Part shown: one piece after another, positions 51,586-59,393 of the stretch
Layout of the letters: every line of letters starts with the position of its first letter
Numbering within the stretch: the first letter of the stretch is position 1
Origin: Pseudoflavonifractor sp. MSJ-30
Lineage (GTDB): Bacteria; Bacillota; Clostridia; Oscillospirales; Oscillospiraceae
Direction: 5' to 3'
Assembly (NCBI RefSeq): GCF_018918045.1
Contig: NZ_JAHLPU010000048.1
Span: forward strand, 1 to 64,000
Length of the DNA: 64,000 bases
Translations under genes and position numbers: made by a program
Notes under the pieces: generated by a model
The model's input: only the letters and a program-made list of their open reading frames with translations
Databases searched by the model: none
What the model was told of the DNA's origin: nothing

Positions 51586-53064
51586 TTACATTGTCGAATG
51601 GAAAAGCCGACGGAACCAGTGGAGGTCGGCCCGGCGGAGCGTCCCCGTCAGCAGCAGCGCCGCAAACAGCGCCAGTGCATACAGGCCGCACCCGGCGATG
51701 CCGCCTGCGTAAGTGCAGACCCACAATGTCCCGGCGGCGCAGAAAATAGCGGCAAAAGCAAACCGCAGGTCAATCTTTTCCCCGGTAATGGCAAGCAGAC
51801 GCTGCATACTGAGGATGAAATTGATCACATGGGTGATGAGAAAGCTGGCATAATACCCCCGGATGCCGAAAACCGGCAGCAGGAAGAAGAGCAGCGCCAC
51901 ATCCAGCGCGTTGGTGAAGATATTGATGGCCATGGCCCACTTCTGCTGGCCAAGGCCCTTGGTCATGGCATCGGTGACGGCATCGCAGTAGAGCATGGGC
52001 GCCAGCAGGGCGAACCAGCGCAGCAATATACCCGCCTGACTGTTCTTATACAGCCGCAGACACAGCACATCCGCTGACAGGAACAGCCAGCCTCCCCAGA
52101 GCAGCCCATACAGCAGGGCTACCCGCAGGCTCCTGTGCAGGAGATAGCGGATGCGCTTTTCCTCCCCGGCACAGTGGCACCGGGCCATTTCCGGAATCAG
52201 CAGCTCTGACAGCCCGAAGAGAATGCAGGCAGGAAACATGAGCACGGGAAAGACCATACCGGTGACGATTCCGAAAAGAGCCAAAGGGTTGCTGACCGCC
52301 AGAGCCAGGCGCTTGGGCACCAGCATATGCTCCAGCGTGGAAATGCCGGATTTTGCGGTGTCCGCCAGGGCCAAAGGCCCCGCGGCCTGCAGCACCCGGC
52401 GGCTCATGGGTTCCCGCCTGCCCTTGGGGACGCGCCGCAAAAGGGTCAGCAGCGTCAGTACCAGCAGCGTCAGGCAGCTGCCCATGGCGCTGCCCAGAAT
52501 CACGCACCGGCATGCCCGGCCGGAGTCCCTGCCCGCCCAGAAGTGGAGGCAAACCATGGTGACCGTCATGGAGAACAGCTGCTCGATGACCTCCACAACC
52601 GCCAGTGTACCAATACGGTTCTGGCCTGTAAAGAAGCCCGTCATCAGGGCGCACAGGCAGCTTGCCGGCAGAAAGCAGGAAAACAGCCGCAGGGCGGAGG
52701 TCACGGCACTGTTGCCGATCCAGGAGGCGGCAATTTTCGGGGCCAGCAGGTACAGGACCACGCTCACGCCAAGGCTGCAAAGAATACTGTAGACAGCGCA
52801 GCCGGAGAGCACCGACCGCAGTCCCCAGGGGCGTTTTCTTCCCAGCTCTTCGGCGGTCAGGTACATGGCAGCCGTCCGGATGCCGCCGATGCCCGCGATC
52901 ATGGCAAGGCTGCCCACGGACATGGTCAGCTGCAAAAGCCCAATACCCTCCGGGCCGATTTTCCGGGACAAGTAGACCTGAAATACGGTTCCGGCCATAC
53001 GCAGAGCCAGGTTCACGGCGGTCAGCAGCATTGCACTGTAAAACAGTGGTTTTTTTCGGGCCAA
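51586..53064 (-). CDS. SpoVB/MATE-like polysaccharide-lipid flippase
   Basis: 492 aa from a TTG at 53064, which has AAGGGGG 8 bp upstream; a TTG at 53088 is an alternative. Twelve to fourteen hydrophobic helices; N-terminal MLLTAVNLALRMAGTVFQVYLSRKIGPEGIGL is typical of the SpoVB/MurJ (MOP) exporters, and GGIRTAAMYLTAEE of the stage V sporulation protein B branch. Predicted to flip lipid-linked glycans across the membrane, for spore cortex or wall. Its ribosome site is inside a strong hairpin. Confidence 0.87.
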   Translation of the reverse strand: MARKKPLFYSAMLLTAVNLALRMAGTVFQVYLSRKIGPEGIGLLQLTMSVGSLAMIAGIGGIRTAAMYLTAEELGRKRPWGLRSVLSGCAVYSILCSLGVSVVLYLLAPKIAASWIGNSAVTSALRLFSCFLPASCLCALMTGFFTGQNRIGTLAVVEVIEQLFSMTVTMVCLHFWAGRDSGRACRCVILGSAMGSCLTLLVLTLLTLLRRVPKGRREPMSRRVLQAAGPLALADTAKSGISTLEHMLVPKRLALAVSNPLALFGIVTGMVFPVLMFPACILFGLSELLIPEMARCHCAGEEKRIRYLLHRSLRVALLYGLLWGGWLFLSADVLCLRLYKNSQAGILLRWFALLAPMLYCDAVTDAMTKGLGQQKWAMAINIFTNALDVALLFFLLPVFGIRGYYASFLITHVINFILSMQRLLAITGEKIDLRFAFAAIFCAAGTLWVCTYAGGIAGCGLYALALFAALLLTGTLRRADLHWFRRLFHSTM

Positions 53065-53072
53065 AGAAGCAC

Positions 53073-53107
53073 ACCCCCTTGTCCACAAACTATGCGGACA
53101 AGGGGGT
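53073..53107 (-). promoter_or_regulatory. Hairpin sequestering the flippase ribosome site
   Basis: Perfect 12-bp stem: ACCCCCTTGTCC (53073-53084) with GGACAAGGGGGT (53096-53107), 11-nt loop. On the minus strand the 3' arm is the AAGGGGG ribosome site itself. No T-run follows, so it is either a translational control element or a weak terminator of nth. Confidence 0.6.
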
Positions 53108-53115
53108 GAATAGAA

Positions 53116-53754
53116 TTATTGCTTTGCCGCGGGATTTGCTTCCTGGCAGAAGGGGCTCAGGGGGCATTCCCCGCACTTGGGGCTGCGGGCCGTACAGATT
53201 TCCCGGCCGAAGAGGACAAGGCGGTGGCAGAAGTCGTTGCTCTTTTCCGGGGGCAGGATCTTACGGAGCTGCCGCTCTACCTTTTCCGGATCCTTGCCAT
53301 GGCTCAGACCCAATTTGCCGCAGATGCGGATGCAGTGGGTATCGCAGACCACACTGCCGGGGACCTTGTAAATGTCGCCCAGCAGCAGATTAGCCGTCTT
53401 CCGCCCCACGCCGGGCAGGCGAAGCAGCTCCTCCATAGTGCCGGGAACCTTCCCGCCGTAGTCACTGATGAGCATCTGGCAGGCCAGAACGATGTCCCGG
53501 GCCTTGTGCTTGTAAAAGCCGCAGGAGCGGACATAGTTCTCCACATCTTCAATAGGCGCCGCCGCCATAGCTTCCAGCGTGGGGTAGGCGGCAAACAGCG
53601 CGGGGGTCACCAGATTCACCCGGGCGTCCGTACACTGGGCGGACAGGCGAACGGCGATCATCAGCTCATAGTCCTTTCCGTAATGCAGAGCACACATGGA
53701 TTCCGGATAGCGGTTTTCCAGAATTTCCAGAATGGCCTGAACTTTCTCTTCCAT
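53116..53754 (-). CDS. nth: Endonuclease III
   Basis: 212 aa HhH-GPD DNA glycosylase/AP lyase. LRLPGVGRKTANLLLGD contains the hairpin-helix-hairpin and catalytic Lys; VCDTHCIRICGKLGL the catalytic Asp region (VDTHxxR); C-terminal CTARSPKCGECPLSPFC binds the 4Fe-4S cluster. Removes oxidised pyrimidines. The genes run nth then flippase on the same strand. Confidence 0.95.
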   Translation of the reverse strand: MEEKVQAILEILENRYPESMCALHYGKDYELMIAVRLSAQCTDARVNLVTPALFAAYPTLEAMAAAPIEDVENYVRSCGFYKHKARDIVLACQMLISDYGGKVPGTMEELLRLPGVGRKTANLLLGDIYKVPGSVVCDTHCIRICGKLGLSHGKDPEKVERQLRKILPPEKSNDFCHRLVLFGREICTARSPKCGECPLSPFCQEANPAAKQ

Positions 53755-53816
53755 AGGATCAGCATCCTTTTCTGTTTTTCTTCAGAATACCACATTTCCG
53801 CCCGATTTTCAATCGT

Positions 53817-54431
53817 TCAGAGGAATGGATTTTCCTCCGTCTGGGCGGTGAGGGCGGATACCTCATAGGCCGTCCGTTCCTGAGCCCCGTCCTCGGTGAG
53901 CTTGGTATAGACCCGGCTTTGGAGCCTGCCCTGGATGGACAGCCGGTCCCGGGTGCGGCATCTGGCCCCCAGCTGGGCGGTGGAGCCCCAAAGGATGCAG
54001 GGAATGTAATCCGCCCGCCGGGTAGTCCGGGGCACCGCCAGCATCACATCGCATATCTCCCGCCCCAGGGGCGTTTTCCGATAATTGGAATCCCGGCACA
54101 GGCTGCCGCAGAGGGCAATATCATTGGCTGGCGGGCCGTCCTCGGCGGTAAGCGTCTGGGCAAAGACGAAGATCAGCAGCCTGCGCCCGTCCTCCCGGCG
54201 GAGATTGTGGGAACGGATCTGCCCCGTCACCGCCAGCATACGGCCTCCGGAAAGGTCCAGCGTTTCCAGAATGCGCTCCCGGACAATGACCGGCAGGGTG
54301 TCCACCGCGCCGGAAAGCCGTGGGACTTCCAGAAGAAATCGGTAAAAGCGGTCCCCGCCGCTTTCGTGAGAAAAGGCAGGCAGCTCCAGAAGACTGCCCC
54401 GGAGGAAGGCCTGATTGGTCGGATATTCCAT
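53817..54431 (-). CDS. SSB-like protein with two OB folds
   Basis: 204 aa from the ATG at 54431. Two consecutive OB-fold halves with similar layout: residues about 8-100 (LRGSLLELP..., RFYRFLLEVPRLSG, MLAVTGQIRSHN) and about 105-195 (LCGSLCRDSNYRKTPLGREICDVMLAVPR, ADYIPCILWG, LSIQGRLQSRVY). The second matches SSB/PriB proteins closely. There is no acidic SSB tail, so it is likely an accessory single-stranded DNA binding protein. Confidence 0.78.
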   Translation of the reverse strand: MEYPTNQAFLRGSLLELPAFSHESGGDRFYRFLLEVPRLSGAVDTLPVIVRERILETLDLSGGRMLAVTGQIRSHNLRREDGRRLLIFVFAQTLTAEDGPPANDIALCGSLCRDSNYRKTPLGREICDVMLAVPRTTRRADYIPCILWGSTAQLGARCRTRDRLSIQGRLQSRVYTKLTEDGAQERTAYEVSALTAQTEENPFL

Positions 54432-54502
54432 AAGTACCACCCCAAAATTTTCGTAGGATAGCACATCCTATGCGCCCCCGGGACAAACAGAACGCCCGGC
54501 TG

Positions 54503-54531
54503 TTGACTTCTCCCCGGCCGTAGGATAAAAT
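54503..54531 (+). promoter_or_regulatory. Promoter of the small membrane protein pair
   Basis: TTGACT (54503-54508) and TAAAAT (54526-54531), 17-bp spacer, 20 bp before the start codon at 54552. Confidence 0.75.
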
Positions 54532-54551
54532 GTGCCCAAGAGGTGATGCGC

Positions 54552-55193
54552 ATGATACAATGGCTCCACAATATTCGGGCCCCAAAAAAGCGGTACACCG
54601 TCTGGCAGGGCATCCGGCGGAGCTTACTCTGCCTGCTCCTGGGCGCTGCTCTGGGGGCGCTGGCAAAACAGCTGGACCTGGCCAGCTGCAGCGGCGCGAC
54701 CTTCTGGGAAAGGGTGCTGGAATGGCTGGATCTTCGGAATTTTCTGTCTGATTTCCCCTTCTGGCTGGCAGTCGGGCTGGCCATTGCGGTCTATGCCCCC
54801 TCGGCTTTCCAGGCCGGGGACGGAGTGTTTTTCTTCTTTCTGGGCATGTGCGGCGCGTACCACTGGTACAGCATACAATTCGGCGGCTTCAATCCCAGCG
54901 GGTATATGCGCATCTGGTACGGCCTGACGGCTCTTTCACCGGTGCTTGGTTGGCTGTGCTGGTACGCCAAGGGCAAGGGACCGGCTGCGGCGTGCATCCA
55001 AACGCTGATTCTGACGGTACTGCTCCTGAGCTGCTTTGGCATTGGCTTTTGGTACTTTGACTTCCGGGGAATTCTCTATACAGCCGCGTTTCTGGTCTGC
55101 GTGTTTATGCTGAACGCAAACTCCAAGCGAACCCTTGCGTGCCTGGGGAGCGCGGTTCTGTTGGCTTTTCTGCTGAGAGGTACTGTTTTATGA
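54552..55193 (+). CDS. Hypothetical membrane protein, 213 aa
   Basis: Start at the ATG at 54552, 6 bp after AAGAGGTG; ATG at 54546 overlaps the ribosome site. Six hydrophobic helices, with a striking Trp/Tyr-rich stretch (GAYHWYSIQFGGFNPSGYMRIWYGL) in the middle. No family recognised. Translationally coupled to the next small membrane protein through ATGA. Confidence 0.72.
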   Translation: MIQWLHNIRAPKKRYTVWQGIRRSLLCLLLGAALGALAKQLDLASCSGATFWERVLEWLDLRNFLSDFPFWLAVGLAIAVYAPSAFQAGDGVFFFFLGMCGAYHWYSIQFGGFNPSGYMRIWYGLTALSPVLGWLCWYAKGKGPAAACIQTLILTVLLLSCFGIGFWYFDFRGILYTAAFLVCVFMLNANSKRTLACLGSAVLLAFLLRGTVL

Positions 55194-55411
55194 AAAAACC
55201 GGATCAATTTTTGCATACCCTGTTTTGGGCAGCACCCGGAGTATTTGCGGGCATTGCCCTGTACGAATACATCGACTTCAGGGTCCGCCCCGGACTGTAC
55301 GCCATGCAGTCGGCCCCATGGTATGTGGGATTGCTTCCGCCGGGGGTGGTATGTCTCATGGTTATGGCAGCCGCCTGGGTGCTGCGCAGGGTGATCCGGA
55401 AGTGGCTTTGA
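55190..55411 (+). CDS. Small hypothetical membrane protein, 73 aa
   Basis: Start ATG overlaps the previous stop by 4 bp. Two hydrophobic helices (LHTLFWAAPGVFAGIALYEYI and VGLLPPGVVCLMVMAAAWVLR) ending in a basic RRVIRKWL tail. Probably works with the 213-aa partner; function unknown. Confidence 0.72.
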   Translation: MKKPDQFLHTLFWAAPGVFAGIALYEYIDFRVRPGLYAMQSAPWYVGLLPPGVVCLMVMAAAWVLRRVIRKWL

Positions 55412-55443
55412 GGAACGCGAAAGCGCCGCAAGAACAGAGATTA

Positions 55444-55479
55444 CGCAGAGGTCGACGGAGCGTCCGCCTCTGCGTTTTT
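55444..55479 (+). terminator. Rho-independent terminator
   Basis: CGCAGAGG / CCTCTGCG stem with a 15-nt loop and TTTTT, 32 bp after the 73-aa gene. Confidence 0.85.
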
Positions 55480-55586
55480 GTTTTCATCTGATAGCCAGCA
55501 CAGAAATTTTGGGAACACGCAACCTGTTCCCTCCCTGAATCGTTTGGTATACAGAAAGTACTTTCCAACATACAAAGGAGCTGCTT

Positions 55587-56059
55587 ATGAAGCTATCAGC
55601 TGAGGACGCGTTCCGTCAGTTCGGCGACCGGGTGTTTTCCACCGCGTTCAGCGCAACGGGGAACAAAGAGGACGCCGACGACGTAGTGCAGGACACATTT
55701 CTGAAATACTGGAATACGGACCAGGATTTTGCGGACGAAAACCATATCAAAGCCTGGCTGCTGCGGATGTCCATCAACCGGTCCCGGGATCTGCTGCGGT
55801 CCTTCTGGCATAGAAAAAAGGTGCCATGGGAGGACTGCTTCCTTTTGCGGAGCCGGAGGACAAGAACCTGTTTGAGGCGGTTATGGAGCTGCCACGGAAA
55901 TACCGGGTGACCATCCATCTGCATTATTACGAGGACCTGTCCGTTTCGGAAATCGCGGGAATCCTGCATACCACCGAGGGCACCGTGAAAAGCCAGCTGA
56001 GCAGAGGAAGAAAGCTCCTGAAAACCAAACTGATGGAGGCGTGGGACGATGACGAATAA
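55587..56059 (+). pseudogene. ECF sigma factor split by a frameshift
   Basis: Starts at ATG with AAAGGAG. Frame 1 (55587-55910) encodes region 2 of an ECF sigma: FGDRVFSTAFSATGNKEDADDVVQDTFLKYW and KAWLLRMSINRSRDLL. Near 55840 the homology moves by one base to the frame ending at 56059, which encodes region 4: LPRKYRVTIHLHYYEDLSVSEIAGILHTTEGTVKSQLSRGRKLLK. I see no slippery heptamer in the overlap (CTTCCTTTTG), so a one-base deletion, or a sequence error, is the likely cause. The partner gene downstream is intact. Confidence 0.82.
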
Positions 56060-56636
56060 GGAAAAATACCGGCGTGCCTTTGGTGTGCTGCACGCCTCCG
56101 ACGATTTTTTGACGGAGGCAAAAACCATGAAAATGAAAAAATTCACCGTGCGCAAGGCAGTCATTCTGTGCGCCGCGGCTGTGCTGATCCTGGGCATGGG
56201 GACGGTCGGCTACGCGGAAAACATCGGCGGCATTCGCCGTACCGTTCAGCTCTGGATCCACGGAGACCAGACTGATGCCGTCATGGACATTGAAAACGGA
56301 AACTATAGCCTTTCCTATGAAGACGAACAGGGCAGCCACGAGCGGGGCGGCGGCGGCGTAGCCATCGACAACTTTGGCCGGGAGCGGCCCTTGACGGACG
56401 AGGAGCTTCTGGAGGAGATCAGCAGCAACGTGGACGTGGAATATAAGGACGACGGTACCGTCTGGGTCTATTATCAGGACCAGGCCATGGAGATCACGGA
56501 TCTGTTTGATGAAAACAAGGTCTGCTATGTCCAGATCAAAACCGGAACGGAAACGATCTACGTCACCGTAAAGTACGGCGGAAGCCTTTCCTGGAGCAGT
56601 TTCGGCTATGTCCAGCCGGAGGAATTTTCAGATTAA
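56049..56636 (+). CDS. Membrane-anchored partner (anti-sigma-like) of the frameshifted ECF sigma
   Basis: 195 aa. Short cytosolic N-terminus, one membrane helix (AVILCAAAVLILGMGTVGYA, about residues 38-57) and an extracytoplasmic part with TVQLWIHGDQTDAVMDIENGNYSLSY. It begins 11 bp inside the sigma gene end, as anti-sigma genes do. No zinc motif. Structure parallels, but is shorter than, the partner at 27254. Confidence 0.78.
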   Translation: MTNKEKYRRAFGVLHASDDFLTEAKTMKMKKFTVRKAVILCAAAVLILGMGTVGYAENIGGIRRTVQLWIHGDQTDAVMDIENGNYSLSYEDEQGSHERGGGGVAIDNFGRERPLTDEELLEEISSNVDVEYKDDGTVWVYYQDQAMEITDLFDENKVCYVQIKTGTETIYVTVKYGGSLSWSSFGYVQPEEFSD

Positions 56637-56681
56637 TACAAAGGTGCCGCCGCATAAAGCGGCAGCCCAATATAAACAATG

Positions 56682-56705
56682 CACCCAGTGAATTTTCACT
56701 GGGTG
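56682..56705 (+). terminator. Terminator of the ECF/anti-sigma operon
   Basis: CACCCAGTGAA / TTCACTGGGTG perfect 11-bp stem with a 2-nt loop, followed by TTATTGTTCTTT. Confidence 0.85.
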
Positions 56706-56708
56706 TTA

Positions 56709-56755
56709 TTGTTCTTTCTGGGAATATGTGTTATTTTGTCAATGCAAATAACACA
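56709..56755 (+). promoter_or_regulatory. Promoter/dyad region of the secreted peptide gene
   Basis: TTGTTC (56709-56714), 17-bp spacer, TATTTT (56732-56737). Immediately upstream of the -10 is ATATGTGTTAT (56724-56734), repeated before the exporter at 59410. A perfect 10-bp dyad, TGTGTTATTT / AAATAACACA (56727-56755), overlaps the -10. Good candidate operator. Confidence 0.55.
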
Positions 56756-56770
56756 CAGGGGGGCAACATT

Positions 56771-56920
56771 GTGAAGAAAAAATTGGCACTGTTTATGGCT
56801 CTCTTGGCCATTTGCCTATCCATGGCAAACGTGTCTGCACGGGCGGACCATACGTACAGACATAATGCAGCACCCTATTCAGAGTCTAGTCCGCCTCGTG
56901 AGATACCAATTGAAGACTAG
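56771..56920 (+). CDS. Small secreted peptide, candidate signalling pheromone
   Basis: 49 aa from a GTG at 56771 with a GGGGGG site. A signal peptide (KKKLALFMALLAICLSMANVSA) precedes about 26 residues that begin RADHTYRHNAAPYS and end with SSPPREIPIED. Its last 35 bp overlap the 3' end of the convergent Rgg/PlcR-like regulator gene, the layout of streptococcal group III SHP-Rgg pairs and of short pheromone genes in RRNPP systems. A mature C-terminal fragment is the inferred signal. No homologue is recalled. Confidence 0.62.
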   Translation: MKKKLALFMALLAICLSMANVSARADHTYRHNAAPYSESSPPREIPIED

Positions 56921-57854
56921 GCGTGATCCCCAAATGTCGTTTCATGTCGTCAGAAATTGCTTGTTCTGCCACTTTATCTTCTGTTATGACAGCGAAGGCA
57001 TAAGCATGTAGGAAAAATTCCCTGCCACGGTCCGGTTTTCTCAGGAAGCAATTCGCTTCTGCCAATTCGTCCAGAAATTCTACCAACGGAAAGTAATAGG
57101 AGTTTTCCAGGCAAAGGCGCCGGCCTTCCTCCGCAAGGCATATGGCCTGCGCATATTGCTCTTCGAGCATCAAAGATCGTACATAATTCGATATGATTGG
57201 GCAGAGGTAGGACTTTGCTATTGGAATTTCCTGGAAATTTTTCTTTACATACGTATACAATTGCTGAAAAAAAGATGCTGCTTCGCTCTTATTCGGCTCC
57301 AAAAGATAGGTTATTCCAAGCTGGTTCAATATTCTTATCTCAAATGTAGAATACCTCCCCTTTGCAATGTTATGCACATCGAATTTGGGACAAGTCATAC
57401 GAATAACACTGAATAGCTTCTCCCGTTTTTCCAAGGGTGTATAGGGCCTGCCCTCCTTCCCAAGAGTCAGTTGCGCGCAGACAATCCGCTGCTGGGTAAA
57501 CACGTCAAAATGTATTGTATCTGCCTTTAGCTCCTCTACGATTTGCGAAACCTCTTTTCGGATTCTGTTTTCGTCAGTGCTGTTCTTTTCATACTGCGCA
57601 ACCAGCGCATCCATCCTTTTCAGCAGGAATTCCGTGTGCTGTTCCGCGTTAAAGGCCCACAGGAAGTAACGGTTTTCCGGCAGGTCCAGCCTGCCAAGAA
57701 TCGCCCGCAGCAGCGGAAGCTTTGGGCTTTGTATACCGCTCTCAATTCTGGAGATGGAGACAACGCTGCAAATGCCATCCGCCAAATCTGCCTGGGTCAG
57801 CCCCAATGCCTCCCGTTTTTGCCGGATAACATCTCCAATATATGCTTCACTCAT
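56886..57854 (-). CDS. Rgg/PlcR-like (RRNPP-type) transcriptional regulator
   Basis: 322 aa. N-terminal XRE HTH (GDVIRQKREALGLTQADLADGICSVVSISRIESG, about residues 6-42), then a long helical region of TPR-like repeats (for example YTPLEKREKLFSVIRMTC and YVRSLMLEEQYAQAICLAEEGRRL) that in this superfamily binds imported peptides. It is divergent from the radical SAM gene (89 bp between starts) and convergent, with overlap, to the secreted peptide gene. Likely controls the locus; peptide binding is inferred from fold and context. Confidence 0.82.
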   Translation of the reverse strand: MSEAYIGDVIRQKREALGLTQADLADGICSVVSISRIESGIQSPKLPLLRAILGRLDLPENRYFLWAFNAEQHTEFLLKRMDALVAQYEKNSTDENRIRKEVSQIVEELKADTIHFDVFTQQRIVCAQLTLGKEGRPYTPLEKREKLFSVIRMTCPKFDVHNIAKGRYSTFEIRILNQLGITYLLEPNKSEAASFFQQLYTYVKKNFQEIPIAKSYLCPIISNYVRSLMLEEQYAQAICLAEEGRRLCLENSYYFPLVEFLDELAEANCFLRKPDRGREFFLHAYAFAVITEDKVAEQAISDDMKRHLGITPSLQLVSHEAD

Positions 57855-57943
57855 GTTCCTTCCTCACGCTTTTATAGATTCCTTATGATAATACTACAGC
57901 TTTCAAACATTTTCAATACTTTTATTGCAAAAGGAGAATCGAA

Positions 57944-59188
57944 ATGAATCGAAACAAAGAGAAGCGTCTTCAAATATCCGCAAGATATGCACTTCAATTC
58001 TATGGAGAATCACTTTACCTGTTCGATACCTATCACGGATTTGAAGAATATCAACTTAACAGTGTCGAAGCAGATATTCTTCTCCTGATAAATAAATTGC
58101 ATAACTTACATAACGTATTTTCACAACTTAGTAAGGACTACAACCTTTCTGCTGATTCAACAGAAGTACACGAATTATTTGATGCTTTCATTTCGAGAAT
58201 GGAAAGACGCGAGATTCTTGAAACAGGAAATCTGGAGCATCTGGTTGTCGGAGTCCCTAACACTTGTTATCCTATAATATTTGCAATTGAATTAACCGAC
58301 AGATGTAATTTTGAATGTAGCCATTGCTATAAGGATGCAATGAAACGAAATTCCTGCTACATCCCCACTCAATTTGTAGAGACACTTTTTGAAGATATCT
58401 CCGGGAAAACATGGCATGTTGAATTCACCGGTGGAGAAGCAACGCTGCATCCAGATTTTGAACACATAATTGAGAAGGCAAATTTTCCTTCTATGGCGTT
58501 GTTGACAAATGGGTCTAGATTATCAGAAATTTCTCTAGATATTCTAAAGAAGTTTAATAACATCCAGATATCTTGCTACGGGGCGTCAGCCAACGAATAT
58601 CAGGAATACACAAAATCTGGAGCATTTAACAGTTTTTGTGCCGGAATCAAACGATTAACAGCAGAAAATGTCGATACAACCATCGCATTGATCCTCCGAA
58701 AGACAAACTTCCAAAGACTTGAAGAATATGCAAGTATGTTTTCAGATTTGGGCGTGAAGGATATTCGATTTGGACTTACCCGAAAACTTGGACGAAACTC
58801 TGACGGGGTCACTGAATGGGATATGTCGTATGATGAATGTTTACTATTTGATGATGTACTTAGTGAAGTAAAACAAAAATTTCCATCCCTGCAATTTCTT
58901 CCGTTTAATTGGAAGCATGACTATGAATCGTCTTTTGTTACGAAGGAGCATTATCAAATCGGTTGCTCCGCTGGAAGAAAGTCAATTGTTATTTCGGAAC
59001 ATGAGATGGTTCGCCCCTGTACAATGATGCCAGCCGATTATTTTGGAAAGTATTCCTAGGATGAATATAAAAAAATAATTGATTCAGGAAATCAGTTCGA
59101 TTTTTCAGGGTGCGTTGAGAATTGCTTGCAGGCTTATAAAAAGCAAGGAAAACGCCTTGATTCTATTTGTGAACATGCCTTTATCTAA
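57944..59188 (+). pseudogene. Radical SAM/SPASM RiPP maturase interrupted by an amber codon
   Basis: Start at ATG with AAAGGAG. Residues 1-95: PqqD-like RRE (YQLNSVEADILLLINKL, VHELFDAFISRMERREIL). Radical SAM core with CX3CX2C at C121, C125 and C128 (DRCNFECSHCY) and FTGGEATLHPDF. SPASM begins at GCSAGRKSIVI..VRPCTMMP. Codon 372 (59057-59059) is TAG; the same frame continues 42 codons to TAA at 59188 with GCVENC and SIC, which are the remaining SPASM cysteines. Without readthrough the 371-aa product loses those ligands. GC content here is near 37%, well below the flanks. Confidence 0.85.
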
Positions 59189-59213
59189 AAACCTCACGCA
59201 AATTTTTATCGAT

Positions 59214-59235
59214 TTCAATGGAATTCTCCATTGAA
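59214..59235. repeat. Hairpin upstream of the RiPP precursor
   Basis: TTCAATGGA / TCCATTGAA perfect 9-bp stem with loop ATTC, between the maturase and the precursor. No T-run on the plus strand; it could be a processing site, weak attenuator or protein-binding dyad. Confidence 0.55.
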
Positions 59236-59264
59236 TATATTCCATATTAAAAGGAGGTGGCAAT

Positions 59265-59393
59265 ATGAAAAATCAGGAAGCATTTCTGGCGGCACTGAAG
59301 AATCCCGGCCCAATTTTCACTCCGCAGTGCAATCACCAGACCGGATGCGGGACTACTACCACTGCTCCGAACCATAACAAGGATCACATCTAG
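59265..59393 (+). CDS. Candidate RiPP precursor peptide, 42 aa
   Basis: ATG at 59265 with a near-perfect AAGGAGGTGG 4 bp upstream. No signal peptide. Leader-like MKNQEAFLAALKNPGPIF, then a core-like C-terminus with Cys21 and Cys28 (CNHQTGC) followed by GTTTTAPNHN. Small size, the Cys/Thr/Asn/His-rich tail, position after an RRE-radical SAM gene and before two ABC genes all fit a sactipeptide or ranthipeptide precursor. The cross-links and mature product are unknown. I do not recall a homologue. Confidence 0.75.
   Translation: MKNQEAFLAALKNPGPIFTPQCNHQTGCGTTTTAPNHNKDHI

Noticed and set aside
55830-55860. Programmed -1 frameshift in the ECF gene
   Set aside because: The overlap lacks an X-XXY-YYZ heptamer and no clear downstream pseudoknot is visible; mutation is simpler.
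59057-59059. Pyrrolysine at the TAG of the maturase
   Set aside because: No pylT/pylS or methyltransferase context; other genes here end in TAG normally, including the precursor peptide.
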